Below, piece after piece: positions 33,482 to 44,323 of a DNA stretch of 64,000 bases. Each line of letters starts with the position of its first letter. The stretch's first letter is position 1. The DNA is from Cutaneotrichosporon cavernicola (Eukaryota > Basidiomycota > Tremellomycetes > Trichosporonales > Trichosporonaceae), in NCBI RefSeq assembly GCF_030864355.1, contig NC_083394.1, positions 2,790,001 through 2,854,000 of the forward strand, in the 5' to 3' direction. Position numbers and translations under genes: made by a program. The notes under the pieces are model-generated. The model did not search any database. It saw only the letters and a program-made list of their open reading frames with translations, and had not been told where the DNA came from.

Positions 33482-34801
33482 CGAGTGGGTGCGCAGCTGT
33501 GATTCAACTTGCTGAATGTAGCAGCACCGTTTAGTCGCGTGTGGGAGGGAGACGGGGCTGGCGGCGGGCCGCCAGTGGGAGGAGGCTGGGACAGTGGTGT
33601 GGCAGTGTCCATGGCGTGCCGTGTGGTGTCGTGCCGGGTTGAATCGTATTCTGGCCTGTGGCCTGCATTTCAAGTTGTCTGTAGTGTAATTGCATGCTGT
33701 TGCGTGGTGCGGGCTTAAAAAGGGCCGCGAGAGAGCGCGTGAGTTGCAAGAGCATACACGTTGGTTTCAGAATGGCCAGGCGGATTGAGGGGCGCTCGTT
33801 GACGCAAAGCTCAAGCCCTCAGTTGGCAGATTAACTTGGCCCAAGAAGATGACACGCTTGCGACATCCACGTATGACATGCGTGAAAGTCGCGTTTGACC
33901 GTCTCCAGAACAGTGCCAGAACACGGGCTGGTAGTCACTGCACATAGTTCGAGAGCTAAGAAGAGCTAGACACGACGGCCAACTCTAAAACAAAGCGCAC
34001 CCTCAAGTGAAGCGGGCCAACCTCAGAAATAGGCACGAGTGAGAACAAGACAGCGTGCGGAACGCAAAAGGTCGGCACGAATCGAGACGACGGGTAGAGT
34101 GCGGGGATTGGGATCGCGGGGAAGACCGTCATCGCCACAATCGCGCCACGGATTGCTCGGATCGCCTGGGTGGCAAATCCCGATCGGCCCGCACTCTTCT
34201 CTCCTACTTGCTCACCTCAGCATCCGACGTTGGGGACAATGTACAGCGCTGCCGCTGCTATCGTCTGATTCAATTGTAACTGCACAAAAACTATGTTTAC
34301 GAGTGGATGTGCACCTCCGACTGCAGCGCGACTCGGTGGCTCTTGGCTCTTTGTGCGGTCTGGTCTGATTGGGTGATTGGGTGGCGCATCCCGATAATCA
34401 ACCTGATCCTGAGAGGGGATGATCGCGATTGCCTAGCTATCGTGCGTGATTAGTGATTACAACTCTAAACGGTGGCAAATACTAGCAATCAACCTATTGC
34501 AATTGCTAATAGGAGATAGCCGATGTCATTTGATCCCGGGACGCCCATGCCCATGCCCAGCCCCTCTGCCACCCCGCCACCCCATCACCCCACCGTCCCA
34601 CCACCCCGCCCGCCCGCCACTCGACCCCACTCAACCGCGCATTGGCCCTCATATCTCTAACCGACTCGCGTCGCCTCATAAACACCCCCGAGTCTAGTCT
34701 TATCCATTATCCACACTCATCCAACCTTCTCTTCCTTTGACCTCTTAACTATACTAGTAACTCTCTCTCTCAGTACCACCTAGACTAGACATTAGACTGC
34801 A
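33482..34801. other. 1.3-kb intergenic region
   Basis: No gene supported. Short ORFs have no family features. 34555-34640 is a C-rich run (CCCATGCCCATGCCCAG then CACCC/CCGCC repeats). 34676-34800 is AT-richer and is the likely protease promoter and leader. Confidence 0.55.
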
Positions 34802-37546
34802 ATGCGCGTCTCGGCGCTCCTCGCCCTACTCCCGGCGCTCGCAGGCTTGACCTCAGCCGCCCCAACTACCTCGGCGTCACCACGGAAGAGCCTCAGCTTC
34901 GGCCCGTCGCACCCCCACCACGCATTCGAGTCGTTCCCCCACACTCCAGTGCATGTTAAGCGCTCGTTTGAGGAGGACCCCAAGCGGACCGCCGCACAGT
35001 TTATCGCCCACCGCCTGAACGTTCGTGAGGGAGAGGGCTTCTTCATCCGCGACGACGTGAGTCTCCCCTTTGTTGCGTTGCATCCATTCCTGCACCCTGC
35101 ATCCTGCATTCATTCCTCTGTGTAGGCGATCAGCGTTTGCTGTGTGGGTGGCAAGCGAAGGCGCTCGTATTGTCGACAGACGCGATACGTTAGTCTCGTG
35201 ACCTTCCCGCGTACGCACATGCACATTCCGCCACCCATCCCGCGCCACCCTACTCCCCCAACCCCCCAAACAACCCCCCTCGTCCATGCTAACCCCAGTC
35301 ATACACCGATCCCAGGACCCTCGTTACTCACGTCTACGCAACCCAGTTGATTGACGGCCTCGAGGTCGGTGACGGTAACATCAACGTCAACCTCGACCGT
35401 GATGGCAATGTTCTTTCGGTGAGTCACAGCCACAGCCTCGCGTCACCGTGCCTGAGTTGCTTTGCCACCCGCGCCGCATTATCTCGCTCACACCCAGTGG
35501 GGCAACTCGTTCTACCCCGGCCAGCACACCAAGCGCGGACTCACGGAGACTGAGCGCAACCGTGTCTGCGACGACCTCGTCACCAAGATTTCCGAACACC
35601 AGGATGCGCTCGACGAAGTGACCCCGGACTCGGGGCCTTGGGGCTTTGCTAAGCAGGCCGCCCAGGTCTGGTTCGGCGACTGGATTGACATTAACACGGG
35701 CGATGAGGAGGCTGCACGCCGCATCACCAACAACATGGCCCGCGTCAGGGACCACTACGAAGCCATGTGCGGCCACAAGCCGAGCAAGAACGGGCAGTAC
35801 CTCACTGAGACCGAGGCGCTCGCATCGTTCCTCGGACGCGTCTCGTCCAACGTCGTCGACCCTCAGGATCTCCACGCGACGCCTCAGCACAGCCTCAAGC
35901 CCAAGCACGCGCCGTCTGAGCCGCCCACTATGCTGATTAGCGGCAAGGCTCTCACCGCCGCCGACGTCCGCGGCACTGTCCCCGCACGCGTCATGTACAC
36001 TCAAACCGAGGGTGAGCCGCGTATGGTCTACAAGTTCGAGGTTGAGATGGCCGACAACTGGTACGAGGCCTACGTGGACGTCGAGACTGGCGATCTCGTT
36101 CGCGTCGTCGACTGGGCACACGACTTCTCTGAGCTCGAGTACAAGGCCAAGCTCCGCGCCTCAAGCGGCGACAAGCAGAAGCCCAACGAGCCTCCCAAGG
36201 CTCCCAAGGGCAAGAAGTACTCGTACCACGTCTTCCCATGGGGCGTTAACGACCCCCAGGAGGGCAAGACCAAGGTCGAGGTCAAGCCTTGGGACAGCGT
36301 CGCCTCGCCCTTCGGCTGGCACGAGTTCCCCACTATGTCCAACCCGTGGGACCACAAGTTCAAGGGCTCGACCCGAGACGGCAACATGACAACCGTTGCG
36401 TCGACTGTCGGCAACAACGTCGTCGCGCACGAGGACTGGGAGGGCCGCAACAACTTCCTCGACAACTACCGTCCTGTCAGCAAAGACTTTGTCTTTGTCT
36501 ACCCCTATGGCGAACCCGATGGCGCCGCGCCCAAGAAGTATATCGACATGGTCGTGACGCAGCTCTTCTACACCTGCAACAAGTACCACGACCTTCTCCA
36601 CCGCGTCGGGTTTGACGAGGTCTCGGGCAACTTCCAGATGTACAACTTTGACAAGGGTGGCCGTGGTGGTGACCCTGTCATCGCCAACGCCCAGGACGGC
36701 TCGGGCTACAACAACGCCAACTTCATGACGCCCCCAGACGGCACCGCGCCCCGCATGCGCATGTACATCTGGGACACGGCGTCGCCGTACCGCGACGGCG
36801 ACCTCGAGGCCGGCATCGTTATCCACGAGTACTCGCACGGTCTATCGACGCGTCTCACTGGTGGCCCTGCCAACTCGGGCTGTCTCGGTTGGGGTGAGGC
36901 CGGTGGCATGGGCGAGGGCTGGGGAGACGCCATTGCGACCATCATCCGCCAGGTGCATGAGCACCAGAACTTTGAGAATGGCTCCGACGTCTACCCTATG
37001 GGCGCTTGGGCGGCCAACCAGGTCGACGGTATCCGCAAGTTTGTCTACACGACCAACAGCACGTCCAACCCCTCGACGTACAAGACGCTCGACAAGCCCG
37101 GTTACTGGGGCGTGCACGCGATTGGCGAGGTGTGGGCAGAGTTCCTCTTTGTACTCAACCAGCGTCTGATCGAGAAGTATGGCTTCTCGGCCACCCTCTT
37201 CCCACCCGAAGACCCATCCGAGCCCAACGACTATTACACCAAGGACTCTGGTGCGCTCGCCGCGCGTGGGCGCCCGACTCCGCTCGTGCCCAAGCACGGC
37301 AACACTCTTGCGCTCCAGCTCATTGTGAGCGCTATGAAGCTCCAGCCGTGCCGCCCGTCGTTCTTTGACTCGCGCGACGCCATCATCCAGGCGGACAAGG
37401 CCCTCACGGGCGGCGAGAACGCCTGCATCATCTGGGACGCGTTTGCCGAGCGCGGCTTAGGTTCGGACGCCGAGATTGTCGGCCAGACTCCGTGGGGCGG
37501 CGGTGTCCGCAAGGACGGCTACAAGGTCCCGCCGACCTGCAAGTGA
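34802..37546 (+). CDS. MEP1: Secreted fungalysin-type metalloprotease (peptidase M36)
   Basis: Zinc endopeptidase made as a pre-pro-enzyme and secreted to digest extracellular protein. Exons 34802-35056, 35299-35418 and 35498-37546 give about 807 residues. The signal peptide is MRVSALLALLPALAGLTSAAP. The propeptide (FTP-like) part includes SYTDPRTLVTHVYATQ and VNVD-like VNLDRDGNVLS, restored by splicing. The zinc motif is HEYSH with His568, Glu569 and His572, and the downstream GEGWGD should give the third ligand, so the active site is complete. FYTCNKYHDLLHRVGF is another family block. The gene symbol follows general fungal usage for M36 enzymes. Position of the first acceptor (35298) rests on homology to the propeptide. 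Confidence 0.9.
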
Positions 37547-38000
37547 GCCCCGGGCACACGCATCAATACCCGTCTTGAACGTTTGAATGTCTGATCTGAA
37601 GCAATGTTGAAGTTTAGCCGTCTGTGTCGCCTCGCGTCTTGACGTAGAGTATACAGGTGTACAATGTATGTTGAAGTATGGCGAGTGGATGAGTTGCAGT
37701 GTGGCACGAGTGCTGTGTTGTGACTTTTGGGCGGTACCGGACAGGCGCAGATTGGATTGAAGCCAAGCTGTTCTGGCGGTTAGTGCTCGCGTTCAGAGTC
37801 AGAAGAACGGCGCTGTTGTGGCTGGATGGGATGATATCCGCGGATGTTCGCTGCGCTGCGCTGGGCTTTAGGCGGTGTGGTGTTGTACGGCGACGAGTGG
37901 GGATATAGCCCGGATTAGCTGGTCCACCATCCCAAATAAAAATTCGCAATGGCTTACAAGATGAGTGATGCATCGCCTACAATGTCATACACGAGCTAGG
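37547..38000. other. Intergenic, convergent 3' ends
   Basis: Lies between the stops of the M36 protease (plus) and the NADH dehydrogenase (minus). No gene or array seen. Confidence 0.6.
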
Positions 38001-39783
38001 CTAGAAGTTTGTCACGTCGCGGCCGAAGAAGAATGCGAGGGTCCAGTACACGGGGATGAGGATCTGGGATGAGCTCGGCTCTCTCTTCTCCTTTCTCTCT
38101 CCTATCCTGTCTCCTCTCTCCTCTCTCGCCCCGTGATAGCCCGCTTTTCCCACTCGAGCCACTCGCTCCGCTCGTTGCGCGCCCACTCACCTTATTCCGC
38201 CACCCCATCGCCAGAGTCGCATAATAACTTCTCCACACGATCCACGCCACGAACCCGCTTAACCTCGCCCTCGGACCATCACTGGCCTTCGACCGATCGA
38301 CCATTGCTCGATAATCGCCAATGAAGACCATACTGCCATGGTCTTTCCACTTGAACGGGGACGTGTCGTCCAGCCCCTCGCCCCGGCCTAACCGCTTCAA
38401 TAGATTTGCCATGTACCCAGCCATTTGGGAGGCTACTTGAGCGGTGGCGGGAAGACGGTGCCCGTCGTTTGGGGTTGCGTTGTCCCCGATCGCGAAGATG
38501 CCGTCTAGGGGGGTTCCGTCGGCGTCGCAGACGCGCAGGTGCGGGTCGACCTTTAACCTGATATCAGCCATACCTCCCTCCTCCCTCCTCCCTCCAAACC
38601 CCTCCTCCAATACCCCAATCAATCGCATCGCCTTACCGCGGCGCGTCGGCGCACTCACGACTTAGACTTCGGGTCTTTATCGAGACCGGGCAACGTCTCG
38701 ATGAACTCGTTTGCCTGCAACCCCGTATTCCACACAAGCAGACCATACGGTACGCGCTCAACCTCCCCCCCAACCGACGCAATGTCGATATAATCCTTGC
38801 CGACCGCCACAATCTTGCTATTCCCGCGCACCGTCACGCCAGCACGAGAGAACTTGCGTTCGGCATAAGCCCGCAAGCTCGCATCAAACGACTGCAAGAT
38901 GCCCGGTGCGAGATCGTAGAGCGTGATTGAGATTTGATCCTTCAAATGAGGATAAATTCTGTACACGTCCTGCGAGACGAAATCGTGTAACTCAGCAGCG
39001 AATTCGACACCCGTAGGTCCGCCGCCGACAATACGCATGCTCAGCAACCGGGCCTTCTCTTCGGGTGAGATGGTGGGTTCCGATGCCAGCTCTAGATTCT
39101 GGAGCAACCTATGCCGAATTGCCCTTGCTTCCCTCACATCCTTGAGGAAATGGGCATACTCGGTCACCCCTGGAGTGCCAAAAGACGCAGAGCGGCATCC
39201 AGTGGCGACGACAAGCTTGTCGAACTGCACATCATACGCGTCGCCGGGAGAAAAGGCCGCATGTAGTTCGGCCCCGGTAGTGTCGATGGGGAGGTCATCC
39301 TTGGTCGGGTGGAGGGGTGGAAGGGCGGGTACGACGCGGACGGTTCGGGAGGTTAGGTCGATGGATTGCGCCCAGCCCTGTCCGTAGTTTACGTGTTTTA
39401 TTCCTCGGACGGGTTCAGTCGCGCATTGGAATTCCAATGTGCCAACGCAGGTTGAGGCGAGGAAGGGGGTGAAGCTGAAGTACGAGTTGGGTGAGATGAG
39501 GGTTACGTCGTATAGCGATTTGTCGGCTTTGCGCTGGGATTAGTCGTAGGCGGCGCGAGCGCAGCGAGTGATGCCCAGACGGGAAGGAGGGGGGATGAGG
39601 ATGAAGATGAAAAGAAGAGAGCAAGACGACGAGAGAGAGAGAGACACTCACTGCAAGGTTATACCCTCCCCACCCGGACCCGAGGATCACGAGACGTTCC
39701 TTTGCGCCAACCGACGAAGACGCGAATCCACGGTGTGCGAGAGCTCTGGTTACTGATGTTGATGCTGTTAGGAGACGGAGCAT
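38001..39783 (-). CDS. Alternative (type II) NADH dehydrogenase, mitochondrial
   Basis: Rotenone-insensitive FAD enzyme that passes electrons from NADH to ubiquinone without pumping protons. Minus-strand exons 39783-39652, 39533-38659, 38557-38191 and 38063-38001 give about 478 residues. A basic mitochondrial presequence (MLRLLTASTSVTRALAHRGF) precedes the FAD-binding VILGSGWGGY. The second dinucleotide fold is RIVGGGPTGVEFAAEL, and IFAIGDNA is the C-terminal FAD contact. The last exon codes the membrane-anchoring helix ILIPVYWTLAFFFGRDVTNF, as in Nde1/Ndi1 proteins. I cannot tell internal from external orientation. No EF-hand insert is visible. Confidence 0.9.
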
Positions 39784-40233
39784 GATTGTGAGAACGGTGA
39801 GATGGGTAGTTGCCGGCTGGTATATGTCCCATGTATGTGGAATGTGGTCAGTCACTATTATAGTGATGTCATGCGGAGTGATTCGGGACCGACGTGTGCT
39901 AAGACCGAGAGAATGAAACAGAGTAGATTTGGTTTTCGGTTAGGCGTTAGGCGTCACGGATGACAGATTGTTAATCAGGCGGCGGGTTGATGCGGAAGCC
40001 AGACAGTCTAGTTTGAAGCATGATCCAACTCCAACTCTCCTCCTTCACTCGGGTTTGCCGACCTGCTCGCGGAAGACGTCTCGCAACCTCTGCCCACTCC
40101 TTGTCCCTAGCTAGCCCCCACGCCCCCTCGCCTGCTGCTCGCTCGCGCTCGCGCTCAGATCCGATGCAGATTGCTATGATACTATGACAGTGCACAACTC
40201 TAACCCCGACAGACGGGAAATACTACCAACTAT
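39784..40233. other. Intergenic region, NDE promoter and MET5 3' end
   Basis: No gene seen. 40136-40160 carries a GCTCGCGCTCGCGCTC repeat. Confidence 0.55.
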
Positions 40234-43200
40234 TTACTCGACACAGCTGTCGTCCCAGAACGTCTTCCCCTCAATGGTCGGGTTGACAATTCCAGCACGA
40301 ACAGTCCAGTCGCCGAACCGCTCGCCGTCGTGGCGTTCCTTGGCCCACTGCTTGATCATGGGCTCGAGGATCGCCAGGATCTCTGGCTCGGTCACACTCT
40401 CCTTGAACGGCTTGTTGAGGCGTGTGCCAAGGTGCGAGCCACCCAAGCACATCATGTACGAGCCTGGCGCCTTGCCCACAAACGACACCTCGGCAGCCCA
40501 CGGACGCGAACAGCCGTTCGGGCAACCCGACATGCGCATGACGAGTGCGTCGTGTCCGACACCAGCCTCCTCGCAGATCTTCTCGACCTTGTCGATAAGA
40601 ACTGGGAGGTAGCGCTCCGACTCTGCCATGGCCAAACCACAGGTGGGGAAGGCAACACATGCCGAGGACGAGAGGCGGAGGCCAGAGTGGTTGACATTGT
40701 CCAGACCCCACTTGGCGAGGAGGCGCTTCATCTCAGGCAAGTCCTCGGTCGCGACGTCCGAGAGGATTACGTGCTGGTTGGCAGTCAGGCGGAACGTGCC
40801 CTTGTGCGCCTGCGCAACCTCGCGGAGACCGTCCTTGAACTGGTGGCGGGGCGAGTTCTCGACACGGCCGTTCTCGATGAAGAGCGTAAAGTGGTGCTTG
40901 CCGTCGTCACCCTGGATCCAGCCATACTGGTCGAGGTTCGAGTCGAAAGTGTACGCACGCTCGGGCTCGAAAGGCTTGCCGAAACGCTTCTCAACCTCCT
41001 CCTTGAACTTGGGCACACCAAGGCGGTCGACGGTGTACTTGAGACGCGCGTTCTTGCGGTCCTTGCGGTTGCCGTGGTCACGTTGAGCGAGCATGATGGC
41101 CTCGGCGGCCTTGCAGCCGTCCTCGGGGAGGACGAAGCCAATAACAGTGCCGAGACGGGGGTACGTCTTCTTGTTCGAGTGCGTGACACCCATTCCACCA
41201 CCGACAGACACGTTGTAGCCGACAACCTGGCCGTTCTCGACAATGGCAATGAAGCCGACGTCGTTGGTGAAGACGTCGACGGCGTTGTCGGGTGGCACAG
41301 CGACCGCAATCTTGAACTTGCGAGGCAGGTAGAAGGGGCCGTAAAGGGGCTCCAGGTCGGTGAGGGCGTCCTGGAAGACGGGCTTCTTGTCGAGCCAGAT
41401 CTCGTGGTAGGCACTAGTACGGGGAAGGAGGTGCTCAGAGATCGCCTTGGAGAAGTCGTACACAGTCTGGTGCACAGCCGAGATGCCGGGGTTAACCGAG
41501 CAGAGGACGTTTCGGTTGACGTCACCACAGGCCGCGATAGTGTCAAGGAGCGAACGGTTGATGGCTTGCATGGCGGGCTTGAGGTGCTTCTTCACAACGC
41601 CGTGGAACTGGAAGGTCTGGCGGGTCGTAAGCTTGAAGGTACTATTGCCGTGCTCGTCGGCAATCTTGTCCATGTTGAGCCATTGCTGGGGCGTACAGAC
41701 ACCACCGGGCATGCGGACACGGATCATGAACGAGTATGCGGGCTCGAGGCCCTGCTCGGCGAGCGACTCGCGAATGTCACGGTCGTCCTGCATGTACGTG
41801 CCGTGGAACTTGGTAAGCTGTTGGTCCGAGGCACCAATGGCGCCAGTCGACTCGTCGGCGAGACCCTCAAGAATGGTGCCACGGAGGTAGTTGGACGCAA
41901 TCTTGATGTGCTCGTTGGCAATAACCTCCTCGGCCTCCTCGACAACGTCGACAGAGTCGACGCCGAGAGCGCGCCAGAGGTTGGTCTCCCAGACCTTGAA
42001 ACCCGTCTTCCATCCGTCGGGGTCCGAGTCATCACCGAGACCAAGGGGAGCGAGCTCCTGAGTGCCGAGAGCCAGGATCTTTGGAAGGAGGTCCTTGGCG
42101 GGCTTGTTGTAGTACACGTAATCCTCCTTGCGGGGCCAGTACTTGGAGTCACCCATGCCGAAGACGGTGACGCGAGTCTCGGCGAGCTTGGGTGCCGACG
42201 CGGCAGTGTCGATCTTGCCGACAGCCTTGGTGAACTCACGGCCGTTCAGAGGAGACTCGCCCTGGCCGGCAGTCGAGGTGAGCACGACAACGTTCTTCTC
42301 GGCCTCGAGGGTCTCGACAATCTCGGAAGCAATCGAGTCGAGGACACGGAGCGAGGCAGCAACGCCGCGCATCTTGGCACGCGAGACGACCTGCTTGGCG
42401 ACCTTCTCGGCGTTGCCACCGTCCGAGGCGTAGAGCACAAGAAGGCCAGGGCCGTCGATCGAGTTGACGAGCTTGTCAAACGCGTCGCGGGCCTTCTGCT
42501 TGCGCGCGGCAGCAAGGTCCTTGCCAGCCGAGCCGGTGATCTTGGGGTCGATGGCAGGCTGCGAGCGGGTGAGCTGTGAGAGGTGGCTCTGGCGGTCGAG
42601 GAACTCGGCAAGCGCGTTCTTAATCTGGGGCGCGTCAAGGGTGAAGCGCTTCTCGTCGGGCAGCTCGGGGTTCCAGCGGAAGAGGGGCCACCAGCCGCCG
42701 GAGACGGCGCGCTTGGTCTCGCGGAGACGCTCGAGAGGACCAGCCTTCTCGGTGGGACCGACAATGGCGCCGTCCTCCTTCTCACCCCACGGGAGGTAAG
42801 CGAGGACAAGCGAAGGCCCAGAGTACTCCTCAGCCTCGCGCATGGCGTTGATCACACCAGCGTAGTCGGCGTAGACGGCGACCGATGAGACGTAAACGTC
42901 GCCGAGGTTGAGCGCGTAGAGCGCCAGGTCCTTCTTGCGCTCGCGCTGCTTCTGGGCGAGAGGCGAGAAGGGCGAGGGCTGGGTCTCGTAGACGAGGAGG
43001 TTGATGTCGAGGCCCGAGACGAGGGCGTGGTGGAGACCAGAGGACGCGAGGTCGGCAGCCCACGAGTTGGACACGACAATCCAGAGGGCACGCTTGGTCC
43101 AGTGGCCGTTGGCGCCGAGGGCAACGAGCTCGGCCTCGTCGGCGTTGGCGCCCTGGCCGAGCGCCTTGGTGGCCTCCTCACCGAGAGCGGCAGAGTCCTT

Positions 43201-44280
43201 GTCGTCTTTGCCAAGGAGCCACTTACCGAGGGCAGTGTGGACCTCCTTGCGGGTGTCGCTGGCCTTGAGGACCTTCTTGGCGAGTTCGACAAACTGCTCG
43301 CGCTCCTTGCGGAGGGCGACGGCCTTACCGAACGCGTAGAGCGGCGAGGTCGACTCGGACGCGGCGAGGTGGGAAGGGTCGTTGAGGACCTCGAGGGGGT
43401 GGGGTGAGCGCTCGAGGAGCGAGGTGTAGGTCGACTCGGCGGTGGGAACAATGATCGAGCTCGAGGGGATCTCGGGAAGAGGCTTGGGAGTGCCGACGCG
43501 GGCGAGAGGCGCGCTCGACGAGATGACAGACTGCAGCTCGCCAGTAGCCGGGGCCGCCGAGACGAGCACAGAGCGGACGGAGGCGTCCTGGCCTTCAAGG
43601 GCCTCGACGATCGACGCCCATGCGGCGCCGTACTTGCCCGAGGCGGCCTCAACAACCACAAACTCACGCGCCTTGAGTCCGCGGAGCTTGTCGGCGGGAA
43701 CCGGCTGGGCGAGGACAACATCGACAACGTCCTCGACCTCGAGCTTGCCGGGGAGGAAGTTGAGCACGACGCGCTCGCTCTCGCCGTTGGAGATTAGGGC
43801 GGGCTGGGCGCGGCGGGTGACCTTGAGGAGCTCAAGGGACGCGGCCTCGAATGCCTTGAGGAGAGCTGCGTCGTCGGACTCGGCCGATGCCGAGACGGAG
43901 AGGAAGGCCTCGACCTCCTTCTCGGACACCTCGGCGACGTTGCCGTCAGCGCCAGCAGCGATAAAGTGGAAGACATTGGCGTTGGCCTCCTTGGCGATGC
44001 GGAGGGCGATAAGGGCATGGTCGTATGCCTGCTGTGTGGAGCGCGAGATTAGGGTGACGGCACGAGGGGCTCGAGGTGCGGCTGCGGTCTCGGCGCCGAG
44101 AATGTGGACGACGACGTTGCCGGCTGGGGAAGGGAGGGATGGGAGGAAGGTGCGGTCAGTGACGAGTTGGGTGCCCGAGGCGAGAGGAAGGTAGGGGTTG
44201 AGCTTGTCGCCAGCCGTCAGGCCCTGGACGGGGTGGTGGACGGTGGCCGAGAGGCGGGCGAGCGCGGCGATGAGGGACAT
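40234..44280 (-). CDS. MET5: Sulfite reductase (NADPH) beta subunit, siroheme hemoprotein
   Basis: Catalyses the six-electron reduction of sulfite to sulfide in methionine and cysteine synthesis. The reading frame is uninterrupted for 1348 residues. Order of domains: a long N-terminal pyruvate-ferredoxin-oxidoreductase-like region, a flavodoxin-like domain at about 611-760 (LLVLYASDGGNAEKVA) and the siroheme hemoprotein part from about 790. Cys1208, Cys1214, Cys1253 and Cys1257 form the C-x5-C...C-x3-C set that binds the 4Fe-4S cluster and siroheme. This is the domain plan of yeast Met5. The start ATG at 44280 follows a likely 38-nt 5' UTR intron, and the upstream in-frame extension is low complexity. 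The strong codon bias suggests high expression. Confidence 0.95.
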   Translation of the reverse strand: MSLIAALARLSATVHHPVQGLTAGDKLNPYLPLASGTQLVTDRTFLPSLPSPAGNVVVHILGAETAAAPRAPRAVTLISRSTQQAYDHALIALRIAKEANANVFHFIAAGADGNVAEVSEKEVEAFLSVSASAESDDAALLKAFEAASLELLKVTRRAQPALISNGESERVVLNFLPGKLEVEDVVDVVLAQPVPADKLRGLKAREFVVVEAASGKYGAAWASIVEALEGQDASVRSVLVSAAPATGELQSVISSSAPLARVGTPKPLPEIPSSSIIVPTAESTYTSLLERSPHPLEVLNDPSHLAASESTSPLYAFGKAVALRKEREQFVELAKKVLKASDTRKEVHTALGKWLLGKDDKDSAALGEEATKALGQGANADEAELVALGANGHWTKRALWIVVSNSWAADLASSGLHHALVSGLDINLLVYETQPSPFSPLAQKQRERKKDLALYALNLGDVYVSSVAVYADYAGVINAMREAEEYSGPSLVLAYLPWGEKEDGAIVGPTEKAGPLERLRETKRAVSGGWWPLFRWNPELPDEKRFTLDAPQIKNALAEFLDRQSHLSQLTRSQPAIDPKITGSAGKDLAAARKQKARDAFDKLVNSIDGPGLLVLYASDGGNAEKVAKQVVSRAKMRGVAASLRVLDSIASEIVETLEAEKNVVVLTSTAGQGESPLNGREFTKAVGKIDTAASAPKLAETRVTVFGMGDSKYWPRKEDYVYYNKPAKDLLPKILALGTQELAPLGLGDDSDPDGWKTGFKVWETNLWRALGVDSVDVVEEAEEVIANEHIKIASNYLRGTILEGLADESTGAIGASDQQLTKFHGTYMQDDRDIRESLAEQGLEPAYSFMIRVRMPGGVCTPQQWLNMDKIADEHGNSTFKLTTRQTFQFHGVVKKHLKPAMQAINRSLLDTIAACGDVNRNVLCSVNPGISAVHQTVYDFSKAISEHLLPRTSAYHEIWLDKKPVFQDALTDLEPLYGPFYLPRKFKIAVAVPPDNAVDVFTNDVGFIAIVENGQVVGYNVSVGGGMGVTHSNKKTYPRLGTVIGFVLPEDGCKAAEAIMLAQRDHGNRKDRKNARLKYTVDRLGVPKFKEEVEKRFGKPFEPERAYTFDSNLDQYGWIQGDDGKHHFTLFIENGRVENSPRHQFKDGLREVAQAHKGTFRLTANQHVILSDVATEDLPEMKRLLAKWGLDNVNHSGLRLSSSACVAFPTCGLAMAESERYLPVLIDKVEKICEEAGVGHDALVMRMSGCPNGCSRPWAAEVSFVGKAPGSYMMCLGGSHLGTRLNKPFKESVTEPEILAILEPMIKQWAKERHDGERFGDWTVRAGIVNPTIEGKTFWDDSCVE

Positions 44281-44285
44281 GTTGG

Positions 44286-44323
44286 CTGGTGTAAGCAATG
44301 TCTGGAGGTGGAGGGTTACACAC
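44286..44323 (-). other. Probable 5' UTR intron of MET5
   Basis: On the minus strand the segment opens GTGTGTAACC, has a GCTTAC branch-like site and ends CACCAG, five bases before the MET5 ATG. Its length (38 nt) matches coding introns in the window. Confidence 0.5.

Noticed and set aside
40330..42579. A 749-codon open frame on the plus strand, fully antisense to MET5
   Set aside because: MET5 matches its family over the whole length. The antisense frame is open because of strong third-base C/G bias in MET5; it is Val/Leu/Arg-rich with no family motif.
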